Origin: Sipunculus nudus
Taxonomy: Eukaryota; Annelida; Sipuncula; Golfingiida; Sipunculidae
NCBI GenBank assembly: GCA_026874595.1
Contig: CM049309.1
Span: 37,961,079-38,025,078 of the forward strand
DNA length: 64,000 nucleotides
Direction of reading: 5' to 3'
Positions 44,141 to 55,700 of this stretch are shown piece after piece (the first letter of the stretch is position 1; every line of letters begins with the position of its first letter). A program made the position numbers and the translations under genes. Under the pieces are notes generated by a model that worked only from the letters and a program-made list of their open reading frames with translations, had not been told where the DNA came from and did not search any database.

Positions 44141-44824
44141 ATCAGGCTCGTCAGACAAAACTACAAAAGAACACGTCAAATCAATAAAAACCCACCTGTC
44201 ACTACTTGGGGACGCAATTGAAAACATCACCGGTACACGGATGTGTTTAAGAAATATCCGTTGATGCTATAGGGATATATAGATGTCCACAAAAATCTGT
44301 ACTCGCGAGCTTCTTAAAACCGGTTACCCGGTGTTTCACGTGGCTGTTCATTTATTTTACACCGCTTGCAGTCGGTTGCATTATTTTCCTCCCAACACGG
44401 GTTGGCTTTTCTATTAACTGTGCACCAACACGGGAGGTTGGTACGTATAACGGCACACTGTATTTCGTTTTCATGACACTTTCCTCCCGTCTTTTAACTG
44501 ATTCAGCTTGACATAGTGTATTCAAGCGTGTCCGACCTGGTAAATACTGAACATGAGTGTGGCTCTTCCATTAACTAATTCGTAATTCGTTTTCATGACA
44601 AAAAGTATTTTTTTCTAATAATAAATAATAAGAGCAAAAATATAATATTATTTTATCATCCAGTTTTTTTGTTAATTTCTACTGAGGCGCCACCTGGACC
44701 AGAGCTGGGACTCCTCGCTGTTACACAATCCAGGAAAACAAGCTTCAGGCCTCCGTAAATTTGTTCATGGTTTATCTTTTTGGAAACACACGCATATAAG
44801 ATATGTATATACTTTTATCTGTGC

Positions 44825-45075
44825 ATGAAGTGTCGCGGAAACATGCATCACGTGTTAATTCACGGCCTCAAGTATAATCTATCATTACATCATCCCAGTT
44901 CACTTACACGACCGCGACCTCCGTCTAAGCAGCTTCTACAGAACCACAGCGCAGATCAGGGGTCACGTGAGATTGCTTAAGCCAATTCTTCCTCGTGCAA
45001 CTAACGGGAAATCTTGACCATATTCTTGAGGTTTAGTACAGCTCAGTAGAATCTGACTCAAACCTAAACTTACAG
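44825..45075 (+). promoter_or_regulatory. Candidate promoter and non-coding first exon, copy 2
   Basis: GGGGTCACGTGAGATTGCTT, AAGCCAATT and ACTTACAG|GTAAGTCT (donor at 45076) are kept while intervening bases and short indels differ from copy 1. Preservation of E-box, CCAAT and donor is what suggests a functional first exon. Confidence 0.45.
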
Positions 45076-46472
45076 GTAAGTCTAGTTTAAGTTTACAATT
45101 GTGTATTACTTGCCAGAATCAAATAATGAGGCTAGTATATTTGGCAGTCCCGTATGTTTTTCTCTCCTCCTGTCTGTTTGTCCATGTTCCGATGTTCTAA
45201 AGGACACCATATCTTACGATATCATTGAAACTTATACAGTAACTATATCCTTTACCCCTCAAGTCTAATGCTTTTTATTAAAACTGGTCAAATGTTAAGG
45301 TCACTGAAAAAAAGTTTTCATTAGGAAAACATGCCTTATAAGCAACCCACACCAGATTTTGCATAGCCCCAAGTGTCCACAGAGCAAATAAGCTCAGACA
45401 GCTAGATAGCCTTACCAGATGTTAATCTGCCTGGTATAGCCCTAGTGGGTACCACTGGTGGGAGCAAGCCTGACTACTTCCAGCATCTGCTGCTAAAAAC
45501 AGTAAGGCAGAGTAAGTTTTAATTGGGTCATAGGGGACTCTTAATTTTTATACATGCCACACTACCAGAGGCCAAAGCGAGGTTTGTATGGAATAACAAA
45601 GACACGTGATCACTTGTCATAGCAGAAACACATGTGCTGATACTGAGGCTGAGCTGGGCAGACAGTCCTGTGAGTGAGCCAGCCAAGTTACAAGCATGTG
45701 TTTCAGGTTACATACCAGTGAACAGTAGTTAATTCAGATTCTCATAGATGGTTATCATAATATCTCATCATCAAGTTACATTTATTTTATATATGCCTGA
45801 AAAGTATACTTTCACAGTAATATGGACATATCACTCTTGTGGACATATGGATTTACACCTAGAGGTTCAAAGAAACCTTTGTAATAAGAATACTATCTCA
45901 CTGTCTGATTAAAAGGTTTAAGAGATGCATGTAGTTTATCAAATATGGATAAGTTTCACTGAGACCAATTCCATGTTCAGACTGAGTTAGACTCAATATT
46001 TGAACAAGAAAGAATTAAGGGGCAATATAATCCTTATAACTATATAAAGCTTTCAGATCCCAATAAACTTATAAACTTTATATCAATAGGTGACAAATTC
46101 AACAAGTTCTTTAAAAGATAAAAACAAGACAGTGATGTAAAAATACTTGTATTTTTCTCATTACAAGTACTGCTGTACGTTCATTTTCATAAATAGGTTT
46201 ATATATTTGACAATAATCAGGAAAATAGCAGGTACAAATAACAAACATATAAAAAAAACTTGTCAACTATTTATTCACACTTCAAAGAACTTTACACATT
46301 ATGACAAACTGTGCACAATAAAATGGTGTGAAATTCAACTGGATATGCTACATGCAGCTGTATTGTCGCAATCTCAATAAGATAATACCTACAATAACAT
46401 TATCTCTCAAAGCACTTAAATGAATGTAAGTTTATTTAAGTTCTGCTTTGAAAGGTATACAATTTTACCTTT

Positions 46473-47372
46473 CAGACGACGCCACTTATTTGCAAGTCGG
46501 TTAACAGAAAATGCCGCTAATTTGCAAGAAATTCTGTAAACCAAAACCATTTCCTATATGTTATCATTAAAAACAAGCCGCATAATCGGAAGCCTCATAA
46601 TCGCAAACTTCCGATTAACGCAAGGGTAAATATGGGCAGAAAACTAGGTAGAAAACTCACGTTAAATGCAAGTACTTCAATGATTATGTGAGGTGTGTTT
46701 GTGTTATCCCATTAATGATCATAGACCGGAACTTCAAAAGTAGCCGCTGTGATAACTGCAGGTGCACATGTGTACAAAGGACCTTAATTACCCTGTGCTC
46801 GGTGATGCAGTTCGATATGGTCACAGCATACATCTCTTTGAAGTGGGTTAACATTAACAATCGTAGGCTAAAAATACGTCACGCTTATTATTTGGAACAG
46901 TCAGACAAGTCTTAGTGCCAGATGGAATACTTTTACGCACTTGAGACACACGTGTAGGACACAGCTCAACTCACCGTAAAACAGAAGCAAATCATAGATT
47001 TCTTTAGGTGTTAACATGATCTAAATTACATCGGACATTTGCATATTTTGTATATTTTTTTGTATATGAAGTATATTGCCTTTGTTAATATATGTGATCT
47101 TTAATAACTATCTATGGCTTGGCTTTTAATGTGTTCTCTTGTAAATATTAATATTTTTAATAACAGTTATCTTATACTGGTGTTTTTATTCATTATCACG
47201 ATACGAATAGTGTTACAAAACAAATGCTAAATTAATTAGATATTCAGCTGAACAATCGATTATTCGGCTTCCCCTTACACGTGGTAGCGATGAACTTCGC
47301 CTAAATGCAACTTCGGTTAATTGCAACAAATTTGCTTGACAAAAGCCTCTTGCAATTAAGCGGCTTCGTCTG
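46473..47372. mobile_element. 900-bp non-autonomous TIR transposon
   Basis: The left end CAGACGACGCCACTTATTTG matches, inverted, the right end ending AATTAAGCGGCTTCGTCTG (about 21 of 24 positions). Subterminal motifs such as GCTAATTTGCAAG and TTAATTGCAAC recur inward. The style recalls pogo/Tigger-type ends, but no TA target duplication is evident. No transposase. Confidence 0.6.
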
Positions 47373-47847
47373 TACTTACTTAAATTACATAGCACCAAAA
47401 TGCTGTTATACTATATTGTATAATATTGTATAGTATGTAATAAGACAAGCTAAAACCCACACCTTTATCATAAGATGAAATCCAAATATATCTCCAAAAC
47501 AATGCAATACAACCTAATAGGTAATGGAATTGATGTCAGCTTTCTATATCTACACAATAGATCAGACAAGAAGAATACTCTGATTTTATATTTAGCAACG
47601 CTATATTCCCTAACTTACAGACTTACTGATCATCACTAAATTTACAAATAAATATCCAATGAGAAAGATATTCTATTGTCGGTGGCTTACATCAGCCATC
47701 TTATAACCAAAACGTTAGTATCAAAAACGTCTAAACATACAACGACTCAAAATATATAATGTATTCCAATACGAATACAAACACTTTCAAATGAATTAAT
47801 GAATACTTAGATGAATACTTTTCATTAAAAAAAGACAGTTATCAGTC

Positions 47848-48848
47848 TTATGGAAATGGACAGTTTATTTCAAACAAACAAGTTAAAAAATTTACATATG
47901 AAATAACTTTTAAGCAATTTTTTATTACCAACTGTATTCCATCATCTGACCTATGTGCAAAACCTTTGATGACCAAACAACCATCAAGTTTGCATTTGGC
48001 AACAAAGTGGCCTGGCTCCATTAGAACTGCTGATGAAAGTTTGTAATGGGCACCATAAAGCAAGGTGTGTTTCGGCGCCACCACAGCTGGGTTTGCTGAG
48101 TTTTACCATCTACCAGACCAAGACTTACTACAAGGAAATCTGACATGGCTAGTGATGAAGCTGTGAACTCGCAAATGGGTGCTTTTACCATAAGAACTGC
48201 ACTTTGTTTTCCTTTTAGCTACCAAATCACCTTTCTGAGTGAGCCGAATTTAATGTCTGTTTAAACTGTCGTGGATTTGTCTTATTAAGGCTCTGGTCAT
48301 AGTCAAATGTGGGACCTGCAGTGACTTAAATTTGGCGCTTACTTGACAAGAACAGCATTCTACACCTGCTACAGTAGTTGTCAAGAAAGATATGCCAGTG
48401 TTCTTTCTTAAACACTGGAATGCTTGTAATATTTCTGCATCATTGCCTGCCTTTTTTTTCTGCAAATCCACTCTTTAATTTGCTGCCACCAATTCCAGAC
48501 TGGCTCTCTCACTTAACAAGAAGGAGGCAAATTCTTCCGCATACCTGATACACGATATAAAAGATATATCACAGGATGTTTAAACTCCTTGACTGTGGTA
48601 AATGGAAAAATCCCATATTTAAATATCTCAATCAGACAATCAACACTACAGGAGACACCATGTTTTTGTACTTTGCACCTCAATCCATTTTCAAAATACT
48701 GTCTATGATTGTAAGAAATAATGCAATAACATGGCATTTTCAAAATTATTCCTTGGAAAGCAAGAAAAACAGTTTTGCACATTGGCGTTTTCAGAGTTTC
48801 ATTCACTGGAATAAAAAGATTCAGTAAATTTGATAAAGAAAAACACAT
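47848..48848 (-). pseudogene. Unrecognised decayed coding-like region, minus strand
   Basis: Three consecutive minus-strand frames (48848-48513, 48471-48250, 48084-47848) have protein-like composition with Cys/His-containing segments (FENGLRCKVQKHGVSC; TVAGVECCSCQVSA) and are separated by stops and frameshifts. They probably derive from a transposon-encoded protein, but I do not recognise the family. Confidence 0.35.
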
Positions 48849-49034
48849 CTTTCAAATGACGTATACACACTGTTGGTTTAAAAGAGGAACAAACAATATT
48901 ATTATGCAATTAATATCTCAGCTATAATTTATTTCTTGAATTAATATTCAATTTTACACCTGATGAAGTATTTACTTTCTAAAGTAAGGAATTCCTTATG
49001 TGATGAACATCAACACTTTCATAGCAATACACCA

Positions 49035-49720
49035 CTTTGTGCGCAGGCAGGAGGTATTTGGTATCTTTTGCCGAGAAAAAAATGAGGGTTGACAATATAC
49101 CAAAGTACAAACGGAAATCCCCCCCCCCTCCCCCCCCCCCCCCCCCCCCCCGATTGGAAAACTCCTATTCAATCCCCACCTCCATCCGCATTGATGGCAA
49201 GGAAGACAAATGCCTGTTAGTATATATTTTGGAATGTATTTTGCGGTTATGCGAAAGCAAGATTTGCCCATTATTCATCACTTTTTCATACATCAATCAC
49301 CCTAATCTAAAGAAGAACACTTGAAAAACATTATTAAATTATCTATATATTCTAAGTTAATTTTCTCAATATGAGATTGACAGTTGAAGGATTTTTAGGC
49401 AAAAGAATAAACTATTTGGACGACTGAATTATCGCATTCGCATGACAAAGGTATCCTCCCCACCCCCGTAAAATTTTCTTTCCCCCTTTAATATAAGGCC
49501 CATGCTTATCTGAAGAAAATTATCAACCATGGCGTTATGGTTGAAATTGTTGCACGAATTTTACTGAATTTCATTGTTGTTTTAAGTTTAATAAGTTTTC
49601 ACTTGTCACGTATTTTACATAACAATTTAAAATCGGTCACTATTTAGAATGCAGTCTGATGACGTACATGTTCGAGATCGTGAACCGTTTCAACTAAACA
49701 AACTTAAATTAGTCAGCTAA
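49035..49720. repeat. Extra partial copy of the segmental-duplication-2 interior
   Basis: Matches both 42700-43530 and 49720-50350 (TCCATCCGCATTGATGGCAA; GCAGTCTGATGACGTACATG). Copy 2 therefore holds two adjacent versions of this stretch. Confidence 0.75.
49119..49151. repeat. Poly-C tract (~33 bp)
   Basis: C run broken by one T. Shorter poly-C tracts occupy the homologous place at 42953-42966; others lie at 43280-43295 and 50131-50140. Confidence 0.92.
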
Positions 49721-50879
49721 CAGCCACAAAAAAAAGATCTTAGTGGAACAGCCAAAATGAAACATCCCTTATCTGCTTAAGTCTTCTTTGCTGAGAAAAA
49801 AAATTGCATGTGGACAATATACGGAGGTACGATCTGCATCCCCTAATTCAACCCCTTCCTCCATCCGCATTTATGGCAGATAAGACAAATGCTTCCAAGC
49901 ATATATTATTGAATATATTTTCTTGTTATACGAAAGCCAGATTTGAAAAATTTTTAACACTTTTGTCATAACTTAAATCACACCAATTTTAAGAATAATC
50001 TCTAATATCTATAAGAGTCAATCAGCCATAATTTCTAAATTTCTCAATATGAGATGCACAGTTGAAGGATTTTATGGCAAAAGAATAACTATCTTGCCGA
50101 TGGAATTATCGCATTCCAATGACAAAGGTAATCCCCCCCCCGGGCGTAAAATGTTCCTTTCCTCCTTAAATAGGAGGCCCATGTTTATGGCGTTATGGTT
50201 GAAAATTGTTGCAGGAATGAATTTTACTTAATTTAATTTCTGTTTTAAGGTTAATAAGTTTTTACTTGTCACATTATTTGCATTTCAATTTAAAATCGGT
50301 CACTATTTTAAATGCAGTCTGATGACGTACATGTTCGAGATCGTGTACCGTTTCAACTAAATAACTTAAATTTAAAGCACACATTACATAGGCGTAGTAG
50401 ACCGTGCATACTACATATTATAAATATCCACGGTCACCCACAGTCCCTGAATAACCGTGCCGTTGGCTTTTTTAAAGTAGGGTGCGCAGTCATAAGTGAA
50501 AGTGATACCAACGCCAGAATGCAAGCTACGAAATTCAGCTGCGAACATAGCTAGGGACATTGGTGGAAAAATCAGATATTTCTGTGTACTTTAGACTTTT
50601 GTGATTTTACGATAATTATTTTTGATAACATGATGCCTATTTCCTTAATAATAAAGGGCAAAATTATTTTTGTTTCATATAATTTGATTTTTGAATGCTG
50701 TCTTCTCTTTAAAACTTCGATCAAACAATATATAAACCAAAATATGTAGTTTAAACCCTGAACAATAGCGACGTTGACATAGACAGAGAGTGGGTCTCTT
50801 TGTATAGTTGGCCCATTGCCAGTGAATACTACAGACTCAGCTCTGTGTACTACGCTGTACCGAATCAAATCAAATACCG

Positions 50880-50990
50880 TTAATCAAATTTCCTTGAGCA
50901 GACGCCCGGGCATTTATTTTTCAGACCCTGCTTTGGCCTGGCGTCTAAACAAAGCAGACCTCTACTTAAGGCCGGCGTTTATAGAAAAAA
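50880..50990. repeat. Dispersed repeat, family C (copy 2)
   Basis: AATTTCCTTGAGCAGACGCC, CCCGGGCATTTATTTTTCAG and CTTAAGGCCGGCGTTTATAG; collinear duplicate of 44040. Confidence 0.6.
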
Positions 50991-51470
50991 AAATATCAGG
51001 CTTCTCAGACAAAACTACAAAAGAACACGTCAAAATAAAAACACCCTCTTGTCACTCAATTGAAATAACACCGGTACACGGATTATGTTTACGAAATATC
51101 CTTTGATGCAATAAGGATATGGGGCACGTGCAAACTTCACAATCACGCATCACAATAAGAATTTACGGGGAATCAGAGCGACTGATTTTACAGATGTCCA
51201 CAAGAATCTGTCCGCGCGGGCCTCTTAAAACCGGTTACCCTGTGTTTCATGCTGCTGTTCCATTTATTTTACACCGCTTGCAGTTTGCTACATTGCTTCC
51301 CTCCGAACACGGGTTGGCTCTTCCATTAACTGTGCCGAATGTATAACTAATAATATTGGTTCCTCCGAAATATGGTGGATTTGTTTGTATAAAACCACTG
51401 CGTAATTCGTTTCCATGACACTTTCCTCCCGACTGATTAAGCTTGACAAACCGTATTCAAGCATACCCGA

Positions 51471-52079
51471 CTTGGTATATACTGGTATGCGACATTAACG
51501 GAAAGGAATATTTCACTAAATGTATAATTGTCGAAAAGATTAAATACTTATCCCGGTAGCGTGGTTTTGGTAACATTGGTTTCGTACTTCAAGGAGCTAA
51601 AAATGAAAGCAAGGAGCGTAAAATGTCTTGACAGTAGCTGCAAAATGTTCCACTTGACACCATCATTTGATTCTTAATGTTACACAAAAAATATGGGCCC
51701 AAACGTATTTGAACAGCTATTTTCAACCATCTGTGGATCAGACTCACAGAAAGTTGTATCCCTTGTGTCAAGTAAGTACTATTTTTACCCAGCTTGACGG
51801 CAGTGATAGTGATAGCCTTCTCACTGCTGATGTATTTGTGAAGTATTTAGTCGGATCGGTGATCGGTTTAATCATAGTGGACTAATCGGAAATATTTTAT
51901 GTCCCTTATAGAAAAAAAACAGGCAGGCACGTAAGAAAAAAAGGAATTAAACATATTATCTACACAGATAATAACCCGAAATTAATACAACAATCACTGA
52001 TCTGTTTGACCGGTAAATGCACCAATTATAGTTATGGGAAAAGACATCAGGAGGCAAACATGCAAAATACTCTGACACC
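51471..52079. other. Intergenic between duplication 2 and family C copy 3
   Basis: No gene or recognisable repeat. Confidence 0.5.
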
Positions 52080-52212
52080 TGGCCTCTGAACAAGACTGCC
52101 GTCTATTTAAGGACGGCGTTTATTTTTCTGAGACATTGTTTAGCCCCGGCAAATTAATAAGGCAGGCGACTATTTAAGACCCGGCGTCTGATAAAGGAAA
52201 TACAGTAGCCTG
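52080..52212. repeat. Dispersed repeat, family C (copy 3, inverted)
   Basis: Ends GGCGTCTGATAAAGGAAATA, the reverse complement of the family start, and carries TTTAAGGACGGCGTTTATTT internally. An independent insertion, not part of the tandem duplication. Confidence 0.6.
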
Positions 52213-52317
52213 AGCACAGTTCGGTTGGCACACAGGTTTGTAAATACAAATCTGTTCACCTATTAGGTAAGAGTTAATTATCATGATTTCGAAAACATGT
52301 TAAGTTGGACCCATACA

Positions 52318-52440
52318 CGATCTCGAACATGTACGTCATCAGACTTCATTCTAAATCAGTGGCCGATTAATATTGGAAATGTAAAACATGGCAAGTGAAA
52401 ACCTTATACCTTATAAAAAAATTAGGTTAATTCCTTCAAC
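52318..52440 (-). repeat. Inverted fragment of segmental duplication 2
   Basis: CGATCTCGAACATGTACGTC ATCAGACT is the reverse complement of the block at 49650, 50310 and 43500, and AAGTGAAAACCTTAT extends it. A fourth copy, inverted, about 100 bases upstream of the CYP start codon. Confidence 0.75.
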
Positions 52441-52543
52441 AAATTTTTAAAAAATATAATTATGTATGTCTTTTAAAGTATTACGGGTATTACTTCCTAG
52501 CTGGCGTAGTTGGCATTTTGAACTTTCTTGCGACAGGTTCAAC

Positions 52544-52723
52544 ATGGCGTCCGTGTTATCGTGGATGCTGCCAGCGTCGGCTGCAGGACTGTTGATATGG
52601 ACGCTGGTTCTCGCTGTTCTCCTGCAGGTCATTTTTAAGCTGGTAAAGAAATGGAAAGAGGAAGCATCGCTACAGGCCATCCCAAAGCCCCCTGGCCACT
52701 GGTTGCTGGGTAACGCTCCGCAG
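52544..52723 (+). CDS. CYP4 exon 1: membrane anchor and proline hinge
   Basis: [15 protein letters not shown] then a Leu/Val-rich segment ([16 protein letters not shown]), basic KLVKKWK and [15 protein letters not shown]. The ATG at 52544 is preceded by CTTTCTTGCGACAG (acceptor at 52536), so the exon may be the second exon, joined to an upstream non-coding one. Phase-0 donor GTACAG. Confidence 0.88.
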
Positions 52724-55700
52724 GTACAGTGGTCACGTTTCAATCGCTTGAATTCAATCTTCCTGTCCACTGCTTGCACATATAGCCTTTGCTGTATAAT
52801 TTCATCTAAATCCCCACTGCCTCCTCTCATTATAATGTCCTCTATGCGACCACTGTACACAGTGCATTCAGGGACATGGGCGTAGGCGGGATAAACGGAA
52901 GAAGTGAGGACCAGGCGAGGGGTGGGGGGTTCACCATATCCGCAGGTCAATTATGCACGTGAGTATGTATAGACATAATACTGTCATATTAATAATGAGT
53001 TCACTTCTTAAATATTTGTTTGAGTGGCATGATTTATTTTCATCAGGTTTTTGGTTTCCTATGAAAATTTGAGAAATAACGTCCATTAAACATAGCTCTT
53101 TCTATGTAAAAGTGTTACCTAAAGATGAAAGTGTACAGTACTTATGAAACTTTATGTAAACATGAACTACCCAAGACTGTAAAGTTACAGCCTAACATTT
53201 CAAATATTTTTACACCCCCGCCCTCCGATCAACCTTTATATATTCAAACCCCCTATTCTGGTCCTCCATTCTCACTTGGGGTTAGTAGATTAAGAACGAA
53301 TAATATGTCAGCACTGCGCGAGGAGGCTTGGGAACATTTTCACTTTTTTTTCACAAGTGCTGAAAACTATAATAAAATGGTTTTCGGATTTCAGTTCAGA
53401 ACTGTTATTGAATAATGACAATCTAACACAAAGCAGTTGATAAAAAGGGTTTATAAATGCTGTGCACTCAGAGTGTTGACCTTTACAGCTCGAAATATAT
53501 ACTGTTTTTGTCTCAGTCTCTTCAGTTCAAGTTTCATGAAGGAAACATGTAATAGCATTAGATATTTTGTATGCTACTTCAGCTATTTATGACAATGTAA
53601 TATTCGATTAAAGGATTTAATTTCGGTCGGTAAGAATCCCTATCAGTGGATTGAAAGAAACTAATTATCCTATTATTTTTTTAGAACTTCCGGCCGGACT
53701 AACTTCATTTGACAGCCTCGCCTCTCTCATTAACACTATGCTCATTGAGTTCACATAATAATCCCTTATGTTTTGCTTCTAATCTCGTCTCTTACTTTAA
53801 TTCTAATTCATATGATTATACTTTAGGGCTAATATTTAGTTATCTTATGGACTATCTCCAGCGTTTTCAGTATTACCAATGTAACAGATAAATAACACTT
53901 TCTATTTTAAGAGGGCATTGTTATTACATGAGACTCTTTGATCTTGTAGGCATTGGATCCAGTACAAGGTCCGGTGAATTCTGTGAAATTCCAGAGGAGA
54001 TATGGATCACCGTACCGTTTGAGCATGGGACTATTCAAAAGCGCTGTGAATCTGGCAGATCCTGACAGTCTAAGAACTATCTTAACTACAAACGGTGAGG
54101 TTCAAAAAAGCACACAAATAATCATTTTGATATCCATTAGACTAAGACTGTCAGACTCAAAACTGGACACAAATAATCATGTTGATATTGTTAAGAAGAC
54201 ATTTTGCAGAGGGAAAATATTAGGCTGGATTGAAACGCATATCGGTATCTCAAATTTTTGGTTATCTAACCCCTTCGCCAGAAAAAAAAACAAGCTGCAA
54301 TGCCGAGACAGGTCAGTCCGCTTTTATATGCACCCCGTAACACACATCTCCTAAGAGTGTTCTGGTTTCAGAACCAGTTTACTTAACCCATGAGTCACAC
54401 TTATGATAAACTCGGTGGTGGTAATTACCCAATTACTTTAAACCATCGTTCCCCAGGCCCCTAAAGTTGAACGTCATTACCGGACAAAACCCAAAATGTT
54501 AACAAGGCATTTTGCTCCGGGGAAATATTTTGCCGATCTGGGATTTAAAGTCATATCGGTGGTGCACATGTCCGGCGTCCAAACCGCCCAAACCGCTTCC
54601 CCAGAAGAACAAGCTTCACGTGCGAGACAGTTCAGTCAGCATTTATATGCACAATAATCGTTACACAACAGACTGTCTTAACTACAAACGGTTCATCATA
54701 GCACACAAATAATCATGTTTATATTCATTAGACTACGGACTGTCTTAAATACAAACGGCGAGGCTCAGACAAGCACACAGATTATCATGTTGATATTCAA
54801 TAGTCTACGGACTGTCTATTAATGGTGACTCACAGAACATAAAACATTAGATCATATTGTTATTCATTAGACTATGGACTATCTTAACTGCAAACGGTGA
54901 GCTCAGAAAGCACACAATTAATCATGTTGATATTTATTAGACTTTTGACTATCTTCGCTACAAACGACGAGGCGCCAAATATCACACTAACCGTGACATT
55001 AGGCAACAGACTGTCTTTAATACAAACGGCGAGGCTCCTATAAGTGAACACATTTAATCATGTTGATATTCATTAGACTATGGACTGAATACAGACGGTG
55101 AAATTCAAAGACTGCACAAATAATCATGTTGATATTCATTAGACTGTGGACTCTCTTAGCTACAAACGGTTAAGCCCAAACAGCACGCAGTTGATCATGT
55201 TGATATTCGTTAGACTACCCACAGACGGTGAGGCTCACCACAGAACAAAATTAATTATGTTAATATCCATTGGTCTACGGACTGTTATAAACACAAACGG
55301 CGAGGCTCCAAGCAGAACACATTTGACCATTTTGATATTTATTCATTTCCGTCGACAATCCACTTAAAGGATGGTTATTTAAACTGATATAACATGATAA
55401 ATCAAACACATTGCAAATAGTTTTTAACACCTATTTCCATGTTTTTTTCAATAATGTTTTCTGTGACTTCACCATTGAATCAGTGTTGAACTATTCCCTA
55501 TACAATTTCTATTGTCTCAGTTTTATATTTTAGCTTTGGACAAATCATTTCAGTCGTTCATATTGTTAAAATTCTAAATCATTACAGGATACATTTTTAC
55601 AGGCCTTTTATCCAAATATCTTTTTCGTAATATATTATTGTTAAGTTACATGTCAAATAGTTCATGTGATTGGCACTAGACGCTATATGGACGTTATATC

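Larger units (their letters stand above)
41555..44640. repeat. Segmental duplication 2, copy 1
   Basis: Collinear with copy 2: 41560-42055 with 44830-45300; 42840-43080 with 49690-49930; 43480-43960 with 50295-50770; 44035-44440 with 50880-51340. Identity is roughly 75-85% by eye. Confidence 0.8.
45330..49030. mobile_element. ~3.7-kb insertion in copy 2 of segmental duplication 2
   Basis: The collinear match with copy 1 stops after AAGGTCACTGAAAAAA and resumes at about 49040 (GGCAGGAGGTATTTGG). The interior is unrelated to copy 1. It contains a TIR element and minus-strand coding-like fragments. Whether it is one element or several nested ones is unresolved; no clean target duplication was found. 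Confidence 0.5.
44825..51470. repeat. Segmental duplication 2, copy 2 (with large insertion)
   Basis: Same order as copy 1, but interrupted by about 3.7 kb (45330-49030) and carrying an extra partial internal copy at 49035-49720. Confidence 0.78.

Noticed and set aside
49037-49324. Poly-proline ORF
   Set aside because: Translation of a poly-C tract within a duplicated non-coding block.
52447-52950. 167-aa minus-strand ORF
   Set aside because: Overlaps CYP4 exon 1 on the other strand; no domain pattern, and the plus-strand reading has strong family support.
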